From: Kiloniellaceae bacterium
Lineage (GTDB): Bacteria > Pseudomonadota > Alphaproteobacteria > Kiloniellales > J153
NCBI GenBank assembly: GCA_021776115.1
Contig: JAJFGN010000006.1
Span: 1-45,235, forward strand
Length of the DNA stretch: 45,235 nt
Direction: 5' to 3'
Under the pieces are notes generated by a model. That model had not been told where the DNA came from. It worked only from the letters and a program-made list of their open reading frames with translations, and did not search any database. Below are positions 1 to 8,474 of this stretch, piece by piece; position 1 is the first letter of the stretch; each line of letters begins with the position of its first letter. The position numbers and the translations under genes were made by a program.

Positions 1-77
1 GAACGGCCGGACCCCGGAAAAAGTCTTCCGCAACGGCCTGCCAAGTCCAAAAAACACAAAGGAGGAAAAATCGAAAA

Positions 78-206
78 ATGCCGCCTAAACTATCCCCGGC
101 CGGGAGCGGCATGTGTCAGGTCATTACCATCTCTGTACACAATTCGATTGCCACCGCTGGCTTGCCCATCGATCATGTCCTCCAAAGCCTGCCAAACATG
201 ATCTAA
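78..206 (+). CDS. Possible 42-residue small protein
   Basis: An ATG-initiated reading frame of 42 codons ending in TAA. A strong Shine-Dalgarno-like GGAGG lies at 61-65, about 12 bases before the ATG, which is longer than the usual 5-9. The product is mildly hydrophobic, with one Cys, no recognisable domain and no clear signal peptide. It lies in a stretch of mixed composition upstream of (and convergent with) the AT-rich secreted protein. I do not recognise it; it could be a chance open frame. Confidence 0.2.
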   Translation: MPPKLSPAGSGMCQVITISVHNSIATAGLPIDHVLQSLPNMI

Positions 207-293
207 CAAATTTCGCGATCAGGACACTAGGCCCTAAACCGATTAATGAAATCCCAGACACCTAAGATAACTAGGCGCACAATAATCATATAA

Positions 294-1007
294 CTACTCG
301 GCCTTATAACCCTGTATTTTCAATTGATAAGGTGTCGCAGCTGCATTATTGGGCGTTACAGAGATGTAATAATCCCTTGGGGTTAGAAAAATTCCATCCA
401 ATTCTTTGCCTTCTCCCCGCATAACAGCCTGCGTAATATTACTTTTTTTAGTCTGCACATAAATACGTACATTATTTGCAATTTTATCGTGGCTGATAGA
501 TAGATAAATTGGCTCCGACACAGAGAATCTATAGAAAAATATTTCGCCTTTATCAACAAAACCAAAAATAGATAAATTTCCAGGCAATGCTCCAATAAAT
601 TTTGCTCTATTTACATTTGTATAATCTTTGGATACTTCACCACTCCTTTCGCTCGGCGGTGAGATTTCAAAAATTGCATCGATTACCCTCCCAATATGAC
701 GCTTGGTGCAATCACGCACCTCTCGATCACCAATTATTCGTAACTCATCCCGGAGTACCACGGCCCCGTCGGCCTCTTTTATGTTGACAGACAAGCGTCC
801 AGAGGCCCCCGGCAGAAAGCTCTTAATTGTTATATTCCCATCCACATCAGCGGAAATGTCGTATTCTTTACCAGCAAGACAAAGGCTCTTAATGACATTT
901 ACTGCCTGCTGAACTCTGTCATCGCCTTCCTGCGCGAATGCATGTCCGAAATTCACAATCAGTACAGCAGCCAAGCATGAGTGAAATATTTTCCACATGA
1001 TTTTCAC
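294..1007 (-). CDS. Secreted protein with C-terminal PPC-like beta-sandwich domain
   Basis: Function unknown. The first 25 residues form a signal peptide (Lys-rich start, hydrophobic core, AFA before the likely cut). Residues about 30-115 form a small domain with two Cys (in SLCLAGKEY and VRDCTKRH) that could form a disulfide once exported. Residues about 150-235 resemble the pre-peptidase C-terminal (PPC) fold: alternating beta strands, a LTPRDYYISV turn-strand motif where PPC domains have L.PGtYyi.V, and a closing TPYQLKI strand. There is no protease domain. The gene is far richer in A and T than its neighbours, with many AAA, ATA and AAT codons, which suggests recent acquisition. It stands alone and faces away from the window edge. 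Export is well supported; the PPC assignment is a pattern judgement. Confidence 0.7.
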   Translation of the reverse strand: MKIMWKIFHSCLAAVLIVNFGHAFAQEGDDRVQQAVNVIKSLCLAGKEYDISADVDGNITIKSFLPGASGRLSVNIKEADGAVVLRDELRIIGDREVRDCTKRHIGRVIDAIFEISPPSERSGEVSKDYTNVNRAKFIGALPGNLSIFGFVDKGEIFFYRFSVSEPIYLSISHDKIANNVRIYVQTKKSNITQAVMRGEGKELDGIFLTPRDYYISVTPNNAAATPYQLKIQGYKAE

Positions 1008-1234
1008 GTCCCTAGCGGAGTCATAAAGCCCACCCTATCGCCGAATATTCTTACCCCGAGAAATGCTGCCTGCCTTCAGTACGCTCGTGGCCACCTTTGG
1101 TTATGTCGATACTTGCGACGTGCGAAGCTGATAATGTAATCACTCGGTCTCGCAGACAGTCTCGCGTGTTCTATTCCTAATTGTCGCCAAAGATAGTACT
1201 ACTATCAGTGAGCGTAAACCCTGCGCGCCTAAAC
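1008..1234. other. Intergenic region between the secreted protein and putA
   Basis: About 230 bases with no supported gene. It should contain the promoter of the leftward secreted-protein gene and the end of the putA transcript. I see no clear U-tract terminator, tRNA or repeat here. Composition shifts from AT-rich to GC-rich toward putA. Confidence 0.4.
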
Positions 1235-4200
1235 TTAAACCGGCATCTCGTCGTCCATGGACATGAGCGAGGCGTTGCCGCCGGCTGCCGTGGTGTCGAT
1301 GGTCAGGGTGCGCTCGGTGGCGTAGCGGTGCAGAGTGTGCGGGCCGCCGGCCTTGGGGCCGGTGCCCGAGAGGCCTTCGCCGCCGAAGGGCTGGACGCCG
1401 ACGACCGCGCCGGTGGTGCTGCGGTTGACATAGGTGTTGCCGACCTTGAGACGGCGGTGGATGTGCTCGACCGTGGAATCTATCCGGCTGTGAATGCCGA
1501 GCGTCAGGCCATAGCCGGTGCCGTTGATGGCGTCGAGCACGTTGTCCAACCGGCTGGCGTCATAGCGAACGACGTGCAGGACCGGGCCGAAGACTTCGCG
1601 CTGCAGGCGGTTCAGATCGTCGATCTCGAAAGCCACCGGCGCGAAAAAGCTGCCGTGCTCGGTGCCCGGCGCCAACTTGGCGCGGTGGATCAAGATGGCC
1701 TCGGCGGTCATGCGCGCGGCGTGAGCCTCTAGCATACTTAAGGCTTCCGCATCGATGACCGGGCCGATGTCGGTCGAAAGCCGCGCCGGATCGCCGACCG
1801 CCAGTTCCTCCATCGCGCCCGAGAGCATCTTCAGCATCTTGTCGGCCACGTCCTGTTGCAGGAACAGAACGCGCAGCGCCGAGCAGCGCTGGCCCGCGCT
1901 GTGATAGGCCGAGACGATCGCGTCCCGCACCACCTGTTCCGGCAGGGCGGTGGAATCGACGATCATGGCGTTCTGACCGCCGGTTTCCGCGATCAACGGC
2001 ACGATGGGTCCAGGACGCTTGGCGAGGGTCTCGTTGATGAGCTTGGCAACCTCGGTCGAGCCGGTGAAGGCGACGCCGGCGACACGCGGATCGGCGACCA
2101 GCGGCCCGCCCACGCTGGGCCCATCGCCGGGCAGGAGGTGCAGCGCATCGCCCGGCACCCCGGTCTGGTGCAACAACCGCACCGCGGCGGCGGCGATTAG
2201 CGGCGTCTGCTCCGCCGGCTTGGCGATCACGGCGTTGCCGGCGGCCAAGGCCGCCGTGACCTGCCCCATGAAGATCGCCAGCGGGAAATTCCAGGGAGAG
2301 ATGCACACGAAGACCCCGCGCCCGTGCAGGGAGAACTCGTTGCGCTCGCCGGTCGGGCCGGGCATGAGTTTGGGCGCGCCGAAATCCTCGCGCGCCCGCG
2401 CCGCGTAGTAGCGGCAGAAATCGACCGCCTCACGCACCTCCGCGATCGCATCCGTCAAGGTCTTACCGGCCTCGCGCACACACAGGGCCATCAGCTCGGC
2501 GGTCTGTGCCTCCATCAGGTTGGCGGTGCGCTCCAGACACGCCGCGCGCGCGTCGGCTGGGGTCGCGTCCCAGTCCGGTGCGGCCCGCAAGGCGCGCGTC
2601 AGCGCCCGATCGACATGCTCCGGCCCCGCCTCCACGACCTCGCCGATCACCCGCCGCCGATCCGCGGGATCGGCAACCTCGCGCTCCGGACCGGCGAGAT
2701 CCTCCCCGCCGACGATGGGCCCGCCCTTCCAGCCCACCGCGGCCGCGTCGGCCATCTTCCAACCCAAGGGCGCCAGCGTCTGGGGATCGCTCAGGTCGAT
2801 CCCTGCCGAGTTGTGCCGCTCTGTTCCGTATAGATCGCGCGGCAAGGGAATGCTGGGGTGCGGGACCGGGTCCAGCGAGCGGGCCTTGGCGACAGGATCG
2901 GCGACGATCTCCGCGACCGGCAGGTCTTCGTCGACAATGCGGTTCACGAACGAGGTGTTGGCGCCATTTTCCAAAAGCCGGCGCACCAGGTAGGCGAGCA
3001 AATCTTCGTGGCTGCCGACCGGGGCGTAAACGCGCACCGGCAGACCCATCTTGTCCTTGCCCACGATTTGCTCGTAGAGCGCCTCCCCCATGCCGTGCAA
3101 TCGCTGGAATTCGAAATCGCCGCGATCGCCCGCGATTTCCAGGACCGCCGCCAAGGTATGCGCGTTATGGGTGGCAAACTGCGGATAGAAGGCATCGGGA
3201 TTGGCGAGCAACCGCTTGGCGCAGGCGATGTAACACACGTCGGTCGAAACCTTGCGGGTAAACACAGGGTAGCCGGAGTGGCCGTTGACCTGGGCCAGCT
3301 TGACCTCGGTGTCCCAATAGGCGCCCTTGGTCAGGCGCACCATCAGGCGCCGGTCGTGGCGCCGGGCCATGTCGGCCAGCCAGTCGATGACGAAGGGCGC
3401 GCGCTTCAGGTAGGCTTGAACCGCGAGCCCAAAGCCGTTCCAACCCTTGAGGTCCGCGTCGCCGGAAACCTGCTCGATCACGTCGAGCGAGAGGTCGAGG
3501 CGGTCGGCTTCCTCCGCGTCCACGGTTAGGCCGATGTCCGCCGCCTTGGCATCGAGCGCAAGGACCTTGAGCCGGGGCGCCAATTCGTCCAGCACCCGCC
3601 GCGCTTGCGCGAATTCGTAACGCGGGTGCAGCGCGGATAGCTTGATCGAGATCCCCGGCGCCTCAATCGGGCCGCACCCGGCGGCGGATTTGCCCAAGGC
3701 CGATATGGCGCCGCGGTAAGCCTCGAAGTAGCGCTTCGCGTCCTCCATGGTATGCGCCGCCTCGCCCAGCATGTCGTAGGAATAGCGGTAGCCGCGCTTC
3801 TCCTCGGGCTTCGCGCGCTCAAGCGCTTCCGCGATGGTTCGGCCCATGACGAACTGGCGACCCAGAATCCGCATGGCCTGCGTGATCGCGGCGCGGATCA
3901 CGGGCTCGCCGCTGCCCTGCACCAAGCGGCGCAGCGCCCCCGCCAGGTCGCCCGTCATCCCCTCGTCCAGGCGGACCACGCGGCCGGTGAGCATCAAGGC
4001 CCAGGTCGAGGCGTTCACGAAAAGAGACTCGCTGTGGCCCAGGTGCGCCTGCCAGTCGGCGGTCGCGATCTTGTCCTTGATCAGCTTGTCCACGGTGTCG
4101 GCGTCGGGCACACGCAACAACGCCTCGGCCAGGCACATCAAGACGACACCCTCTTTGGTCGAGAGTCCGAACTCATTCAGAAAGGCGTCGATACCGCCGG

Positions 4201-4390
4201 TCCCGAGGCGTGCCTTACGGACCTGAAGCACAAGCTCGCGGGCCCGGGCCGCGATACGGTCCAGAGTCTCGCTCGGCAGGTGCGCCTGGTCGGCGAGCCA
4301 GCGCACGACCTGGGTCTCGTCGCGGCGGATATTGTCGCGGATGGCCTTGCGCAGCGGAGTCGTCTCGGCCAAGGCGGGTTCGATGATCAT
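1235..4390 (-). CDS. putA: Bifunctional proline dehydrogenase / L-glutamate gamma-semialdehyde dehydrogenase
   Basis: PutA oxidises proline to P5C with FAD and then P5C/glutamate semialdehyde to glutamate with NAD+, channelling the intermediate. The 1051-residue product starts at an ATG preceded by AAGGTGG four bases upstream; a GTG 18 bases further up (4408) is open but has no better ribosome site. The N-terminal alpha-helical and PRODH barrel regions carry the family signature SIKLSALHPRYEF; the ALDH half carries ISPWNFPLAIF, the GSTEVA nucleotide-binding stretch and GQRCSALRV, whose Cys836 is the predicted nucleophile. The C-terminus ends in the expected GGEGLSGTGPKAGGP segment. There is no N-terminal ribbon-helix-helix domain, so unlike E. 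coli PutA it should not repress its own gene. No putP or putR lies nearby. Identification is secure. Confidence 0.97.
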   Translation of the reverse strand: MIIEPALAETTPLRKAIRDNIRRDETQVVRWLADQAHLPSETLDRIAARARELVLQVRKARLGTGGIDAFLNEFGLSTKEGVVLMCLAEALLRVPDADTVDKLIKDKIATADWQAHLGHSESLFVNASTWALMLTGRVVRLDEGMTGDLAGALRRLVQGSGEPVIRAAITQAMRILGRQFVMGRTIAEALERAKPEEKRGYRYSYDMLGEAAHTMEDAKRYFEAYRGAISALGKSAAGCGPIEAPGISIKLSALHPRYEFAQARRVLDELAPRLKVLALDAKAADIGLTVDAEEADRLDLSLDVIEQVSGDADLKGWNGFGLAVQAYLKRAPFVIDWLADMARRHDRRLMVRLTKGAYWDTEVKLAQVNGHSGYPVFTRKVSTDVCYIACAKRLLANPDAFYPQFATHNAHTLAAVLEIAGDRGDFEFQRLHGMGEALYEQIVGKDKMGLPVRVYAPVGSHEDLLAYLVRRLLENGANTSFVNRIVDEDLPVAEIVADPVAKARSLDPVPHPSIPLPRDLYGTERHNSAGIDLSDPQTLAPLGWKMADAAAVGWKGGPIVGGEDLAGPEREVADPADRRRVIGEVVEAGPEHVDRALTRALRAAPDWDATPADARAACLERTANLMEAQTAELMALCVREAGKTLTDAIAEVREAVDFCRYYAARAREDFGAPKLMPGPTGERNEFSLHGRGVFVCISPWNFPLAIFMGQVTAALAAGNAVIAKPAEQTPLIAAAAVRLLHQTGVPGDALHLLPGDGPSVGGPLVADPRVAGVAFTGSTEVAKLINETLAKRPGPIVPLIAETGGQNAMIVDSTALPEQVVRDAIVSAYHSAGQRCSALRVLFLQQDVADKMLKMLSGAMEELAVGDPARLSTDIGPVIDAEALSMLEAHAARMTAEAILIHRAKLAPGTEHGSFFAPVAFEIDDLNRLQREVFGPVLHVVRYDASRLDNVLDAINGTGYGLTLGIHSRIDSTVEHIHRRLKVGNTYVNRSTTGAVVGVQPFGGEGLSGTGPKAGGPHTLHRYATERTLTIDTTAAGGNASLMSMDDEMPV

Positions 4391-4634
4391 GGGGCCACCT
4401 TCGAGCACAAGAGGGCACGGCAGGGCCCCACTCTAGCCGAGCCCCGGCATCGATTACAGACCCCCGATTGCCGGGCGATGGGTCAGTTTGGTTAAGGGCC
4501 GCTAAGTGCCACAATCGGAAGTGCCGCGAGTTATCGAGTCCGGGGCGGAACTTCAGCCTATTGTCCCCCCTTCCGGTGGCCGGACTCTATCTTAAAAATG
4601 GAGGAGTTCTCGGGGCTCAGGTCATGAGCGCCGT

Positions 4635-5606
4635 TCAACGGTTAGAAGGATTCCTCTCACTGAGTTTGTATTCGACGAGAGACCGAACACGTTCGTCAGG
4701 ATCGTCACCGAGACTTTCTATTGTTCCGCTAGGGGTACGTGGATTTGAGACGACGTCACGCCTGACGTGCCAGACAGGGTCTTTGGCTAGGCGCACTAAT
4801 GTTTCGACTGGCGTGCCGCTGTTGCGAGCAACGGATGATCGAGCATACTGGTCGCCAGTTTCCGCCAGTTTCTTGAGGATATCGGCAGGTGCGTTAGGAT
4901 TGACTGCGAGGCCCCACTGCGCGAGATAGTCGCCTTTATCAAAGAGCTCGCGGATGATCGAGACTGGGGTCTTCGGATTTGCGGCTACCGCGCTGCGTAC
5001 GTAATCATCTGGGCTTCTTGATAGACTGACCAGCGTTGCCTCAGAAACATTCTTGTGCATAGCAACGAGGCGCATGACGGCCAGCCCCTTTCCATTTTCT
5101 CCCATCACGGGCCATACGGACCCCATCCGGCGATGCAGTTCCGGATTCGGCATCAGCGCGACCCGATCGAGGACTGGGGTCAGCGCATTCGGGTTCTGCG
5201 CAAGAGCACCCAGCGCATATTTATTGTTCCTGAACATTGAGCGCTCGAGAAACTTGTTGAGTCCCGACTCGTCAAATGCCCGAACCTGGTTAACCGTAAT
5301 GGTGAGAAGGACGCCATAAATTGCGTATGAGATTCCGGAAATCAGCAAGATTACCGCAACCACTGCACGCAGCTTCAGTAAAACGGAAAGTTCAGTGGTT
5401 TTTCCTTTCAGCCAATTGACTAGATCCGGAAGGCAATAGCCGAAGATAAAAAACAACACCGCGAACGGGGCGGCGTATAAAGGGATAAAAATGATTCCGA
5501 TCGCCGCCGTGGATGAAGTGGACCTGAATATGGAAGCAAAAAATACTGCCGCGACCCCAGCAAATCCAAATGCCGCCCAAAGAAACGCTATTTGACGCCG
5601 AGTCAT
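4635..5606 (-). CDS. Membrane protein with variant leucine-rich (LRV/HEAT-like) repeats
   Basis: A 323-residue protein of unknown function. Three transmembrane segments are visible at about residues 7-25, 36-57 and 80-104. From about residue 120 onward, and most clearly in 200-315, the chain is built of about 24-residue helical repeats with the motif D-x-x-V-R-x-x-V-A-x-N-P-x-T-P, for example DDYVRSAVAANPKTP and DPVWHVRRDVVSNPRTP. This is the signature of variant leucine-rich (LRV) or HEAT-like solenoids, which bind protein partners. The solenoid would sit on one side of the membrane after the third helix. The gene is monocistronic, with lower GC than putA. Some LRV proteins occur near defence or metal-cluster genes, but nothing here supports a specific role. 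Confidence 0.75.
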   Translation of the reverse strand: MTRRQIAFLWAAFGFAGVAAVFFASIFRSTSSTAAIGIIFIPLYAAPFAVLFFIFGYCLPDLVNWLKGKTTELSVLLKLRAVVAVILLISGISYAIYGVLLTITVNQVRAFDESGLNKFLERSMFRNNKYALGALAQNPNALTPVLDRVALMPNPELHRRMGSVWPVMGENGKGLAVMRLVAMHKNVSEATLVSLSRSPDDYVRSAVAANPKTPVSIIRELFDKGDYLAQWGLAVNPNAPADILKKLAETGDQYARSSVARNSGTPVETLVRLAKDPVWHVRRDVVSNPRTPSGTIESLGDDPDERVRSLVEYKLSERNPSNR

Positions 5607-6133
5607 CGATCAAGATTCTTTGAAGAATTCACAAGACACCCAACAATGATTAGATGGACTCGCATAAGATGCGGAAAACCGGTTTGCAGTCCATATAACC
5701 TGCCGTTCAAACGGCACATAGGGCGACGATAACCGCTTGAGAATCAGGTGGTTGTGCCTCTTGGGCTTTGCTGTCACAGCGCCTTATGCGGATCCGCAAA
5801 AGAACCTCCACGAAGACCATCATGGCCCATCATGTGGGCTGTGTCACCCGGTCGGGCCGAGGCTCAGGACATGGATACAAACCATGGTCGTCTTTAGGTC
5901 GCTATGGCCAAGAAGTTCCTAGACAGCGGGGATATCGTAGTGCCGTCCGGCGGATGTGTTGCCGAGAAATGGCCGCGCAGGTCACAAGCATCCCCTTTGA
6001 AACTGACCCACCACCGATAACCGCTGATGCCTGATCCATAAAGAAAAGAAGGCTTGAGCAACATTCGGAGTGAAGCCCATGCCGGATCTCACCATTCTGC
6101 GCCCATGTTCAAACCAGGTGGGAAAAGAAACAG
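5607..6133. other. Gene-poor 0.5 kb region with possible insertion-sequence debris
   Basis: No convincing gene. The region contains a palindrome TGCGGATCCGCA (about 5786-5797), an inverted repeat GCCGTT-CA-AACGGC near 5702-5715, and several short open frames without homology I recognise. Near 5993-6015 the text CCTTTGAAACTGACCCACCA resembles the ends of some IS21-like insertion sequences from memory, so a decayed element is possible. The promoter of the downstream rightward dehydrogenase must lie at its right end. Confidence 0.35.
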
Positions 6134-6898
6134 ATGACGGCGCTTACCAACAAAGTCGCAATCGTCGCGGGCGCGAGCTCCGGCATCGGCTACGCGACGG
6201 CCAAGCTCTTCGCGCGCGAGGGCGCCAAGGTGGTCGTGGGCGCCCGCCGGCACGCGAAGCTCAACGCCCTGGTGGCGGAGATTGCAGCGGCCGGCGGCGA
6301 AGCGGTTGCCCTGGCAGGCGACGTGACCGAGGAGGACTACGCCAAAGCCCTTGTGGACACCGCCACGGAACGCTTCGGCGGCCTCGACGTGGCCTTCAAC
6401 AACGTTGGCATCCTGGGGCCGATGGGGTCCACGACAGAGGTGTCGCTATCGGACTGGCGGAACGCGGTCGACACCAATCTAACCAGCGCGTTTTTGGGGG
6501 CGAAGTACCAGGTCCCCGCCATGGTCGCGCGCGGCGGCGGCTCACTCATCTTCACCTCCACTTTCGTTGGCCACACGGTCGGGTTTCCGGGCCTCGCCAC
6601 TTACGCGGCCAGCAAATCGGGCTTGATCGGCTTGACCCAAGCCCTGGCCGTCGAATTCGGCCAACAGGGCGTGCGCGTGAACGCCATCCTCCCGGGCGGA
6701 ACCGACACGGAAATGTACCGCGAGATGAACACCACACAGGAGGCACGCGACTTTATCGTTAGCCTCTATCCGTTCCGTAGAATCGCTAGCCCCGAGGAGA
6801 TCGCGAATTCGGTCTTGTACCTCGCCTCCGACGCCTCAAGCTTCACGACCGGCAGCGCACTCCAGGTGGAAGGGGGCGTCTCCATCAATCGAACTTGA
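6134..6898 (+). CDS. SDR-family NAD(P)-dependent oxidoreductase
   Basis: A classical short-chain dehydrogenase/reductase of 254 residues, cytosolic. It has the dinucleotide-binding GASSGIG motif (residues 13-19), the NNVG structural motif (89-92, NNAG in most members), Asn115, and the catalytic Ser142, Tyr157 and Lys161 in YAASK. The G-A-R-R after the second strand (about 37-40) favours NADP(H) over NAD(H); this is inference. The C-terminal stretch YLASDASSFTTGSALQVEGG is the usual substrate-loop and end of the FabG-like subfamily. The substrate cannot be read from sequence. The gene is alone on its strand between a gene-poor gap and a convergent gene, and the ribosome site upstream (GGTGGGAAAAG) is weak. 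Confidence 0.93.
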   Translation: MTALTNKVAIVAGASSGIGYATAKLFAREGAKVVVGARRHAKLNALVAEIAAAGGEAVALAGDVTEEDYAKALVDTATERFGGLDVAFNNVGILGPMGSTTEVSLSDWRNAVDTNLTSAFLGAKYQVPAMVARGGGSLIFTSTFVGHTVGFPGLATYAASKSGLIGLTQALAVEFGQQGVRVNAILPGGTDTEMYREMNTTQEARDFIVSLYPFRRIASPEEIANSVLYLASDASSFTTGSALQVEGGVSINRT

Positions 6899-6904
6899 TC
6901 CCGC

Positions 6905-7786
6905 CTAGTCCGGCGGCGGCGCGATCACCCGCTCGTAGGGGTGGCGCTTGGTGATCCGTCCGGCGTGCAGGAAGATGTCCAGCGTCGCCTCGAAGGCGGC
7001 CCTCGTGATCTCGACGTGCGGCGACCAGTTGCCGAGCTTTTGATAGGCGGCGACGGTGGTGCCGAGAACCGCCGGGTCGATCTCGGGAAAGAAGGATTGC
7101 TCGATTGCGGCGACCTCGGCCGCTGGGGTCGAGAGCAAGTCGGCGCGCGCCTTACGATAGGCCCGCATGAAGGCCCGCGCCATATCGCCATCCAGCCATT
7201 CGCGGGTCGCCGCCAGACTTGAAAACGCGCACGGGCCGATCGCATCGCCCAGCGAGGCGACCACATGGCCGACCCCATCGTGTTCAAGTTGCTGCGGCGC
7301 CGGTCCCTGCTGATGGATGTAGTCGCCCTCTCCGGCCCTGAAGGCCGGGTCCATCTCCGGGCCGGCGATCTCGATCGCGACGATGTCGCCGTAGTTCAGG
7401 CCCATCTTGTGGCAGGCGTATTTGAACATGGCGAGCGGCTGCCCGCCATGATCGACCAGGACCCGCTTGCCGGCCAGCTTGGCCCAGGTGAAATCCGGGT
7501 CCGGCGCGCGGCCGGTCAGGAAGAAGCCATCCTTCTCGTTGATTTGCGCGAAGTGCAGCGCGCCGGGGTCCTTGCCGCGCTCCAGCGCCGTAATGCCCTG
7601 CGAGGGCGCCGACTGCACGACATGGGCCGAGCCGGCGTGCAAGGCCGCGATGGCGGACACACCCGGCGCCGCGATACTGTGTTTGGGCTCCAGCCCCTGA
7701 TCCTTTAGGTAGCCGCCCGCAATGGTCAGGATGAGGGGGCTGTAGAACGCGGAAAAGCGGGTGAATTGAATGTTGATCTGGGCCAC
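6905..7786 (-). CDS. NMT1/SsuA-like substrate-binding protein without signal peptide
   Basis: About 293 residues with the fold of ABC-transporter substrate-binding proteins of the NMT1/THI5/SsuA group: a first strand INIQFTRFSAFYSPL, then GGYLKDQGLEP, then a loop-rich ligand region with GSAHVVQSAPSQG, and LAGKRVLVDHGGQPLAMFKYA later. I prefer a GTG start because GGAAGGGA lies 4-5 bases upstream; a TTG 48 bases upstream is open but unsupported. The protein lacks an obvious signal peptide, unlike transported-solute binders, and no permease or ATPase gene is adjacent. It may therefore be a cytosolic THI5-like enzyme or orphan binding protein. The stop codon lies 6 bases from that of the convergent dehydrogenase. 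Confidence 0.75.
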   Translation of the reverse strand: MAQINIQFTRFSAFYSPLILTIAGGYLKDQGLEPKHSIAAPGVSAIAALHAGSAHVVQSAPSQGITALERGKDPGALHFAQINEKDGFFLTGRAPDPDFTWAKLAGKRVLVDHGGQPLAMFKYACHKMGLNYGDIVAIEIAGPEMDPAFRAGEGDYIHQQGPAPQQLEHDGVGHVVASLGDAIGPCAFSSLAATREWLDGDMARAFMRAYRKARADLLSTPAAEVAAIEQSFFPEIDPAVLGTTVAAYQKLGNWSPHVEITRAAFEATLDIFLHAGRITKRHPYERVIAPPPD

Positions 7787-7879
7787 TGGGTCCCTTCCTT
7801 CGTTGAACGCGACAACCGGCCGCCAGCTTGGCAAGGGATCGCCGAAACGTCAAAGGCGGGTTGCGGTTTGAGCCCCGCA

Positions 7880-7908
7880 GGGAATTGGACTTCGGTCCAT
7901 CGCTTCCC
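7880..7908 (+). promoter_or_regulatory. UUCG-capped hairpin in the leader of the ParB-like gene
   Basis: GGGAA and TTCCC flank an inner stem TGGAC-TTCG-GTCCA with a very stable UUCG tetraloop. It ends about 14 bases before the ATG of the ParB-like gene. It could stabilise the mRNA, limit ribosome access or be incidental; no ligand-binding motif is recognisable. Confidence 0.35.
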
Positions 7909-7921
7909 TATCCTGCCGGCC

Positions 7922-8173
7922 ATGACCATGAAAGAAGTCCAGATTCCGATCGCGGAAATCTATGTCGCGACTAGGCGCCGCGCGGAGGTAAAGGACGAGG
8001 TCGTGGAAGCCCTCGCCGAAAGCATCATGGAAGAGGGCCTTAAGGTGCCGATCAGCGTGCGCCGCGACAAGGACCGCTACGTCCTGGTTTCGGGCCTACA
8101 GCGCCTGGAAGCCTGCCGGTCGCTCGGCGAAGAAACCATCACGGCCATCATCGTCGGCGCCCCGCAGCGGTGA
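7922..8173 (+). CDS. Small stand-alone ParB/sulfiredoxin-like domain protein
   Basis: An 83-residue protein that is almost entirely a ParB N-terminal-like domain: an opening strand VQIPIAEIYV, then a helix EVVEALAESIMEEG, then LKVPISVRRDKDRYVLVSG, followed by LQRLEACRSLG where full ParB proteins have GERRxRAxxxLG. There is no helix-turn-helix DNA-binding or dimerisation domain, so it is not a chromosome-partition ParB. Related small domains bind or hydrolyse nucleotides (CTPase or ATP-dependent nuclease-like activity) in other proteins, but activity here is unproven. The ATG is followed two codons later by another in-frame ATG. The gene converges on the acylphosphatase gene with 3 bases between the stops. 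Confidence 0.8.
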   Translation: MTMKEVQIPIAEIYVATRRRAEVKDEVVEALAESIMEEGLKVPISVRRDKDRYVLVSGLQRLEACRSLGEETITAIIVGAPQR

Positions 8174-8176
8174 GGT

Positions 8177-8470
8177 TTAGATGTGGGTTTTCGACGAGGT
8201 GCTGGGCCGCTGATGGAAACCGGCGCTAGGCGTTTCCTCGCCCGGAAACTCTTCGAGCTCGATCACACGCGCCGCGGGCGGGCCCTGGCGGCAGGCTTCG
8301 ATCATCGAGGCAACCGCCGGGTCCGCGCCCTGAAATAGCGCCTCGACCGTACCGTCGCGCCGATTGCGCACCCAGCCGTTCAGGCCCCGGGCGCGCGCCT
8401 CCTCCACAGTCCAGCCGCGAAACCAGACGCCTTGCACCCGGCCGTGAATGACCACACGCACACAAGCCAT
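8177..8470 (-). CDS. acyP: Acylphosphatase
   Basis: A 97-residue cytosolic enzyme that hydrolyses carboxyl-phosphate bonds such as acetyl phosphate and 1,3-bisphosphoglycerate. The family signatures are clear: VIHGRVQGVWFRGW contains the phosphate-binding loop and Arg18, and GLNGWVRNRRDGTVEA contains the catalytic Asn36. The last 12 or so residues (HQRPSTSSKTHI) extend past the usual fold. The ATG lies 4 bases beyond the stop codon of the HEPN-like gene, so the two are probably cotranscribed and translationally coupled. Confidence 0.95.
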   Translation of the reverse strand: MACVRVVIHGRVQGVWFRGWTVEEARARGLNGWVRNRRDGTVEALFQGADPAVASMIEACRQGPPAARVIELEEFPGEETPSAGFHQRPSTSSKTHI

Positions 8471-8474
8471 CGTC

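Noticed and set aside
5737-5922. Short frame with a CxxCH motif resembling a heme-binding site
   Set aside because: Only 61 codons, no ribosome site, no signal peptide with support and no other c-type cytochrome feature; likely chance.
6070-6762. Longer frame overlapping the SDR gene in another frame
   Set aside because: The translation is Arg/Gly-rich without homology, whereas the other frame has all SDR motifs.
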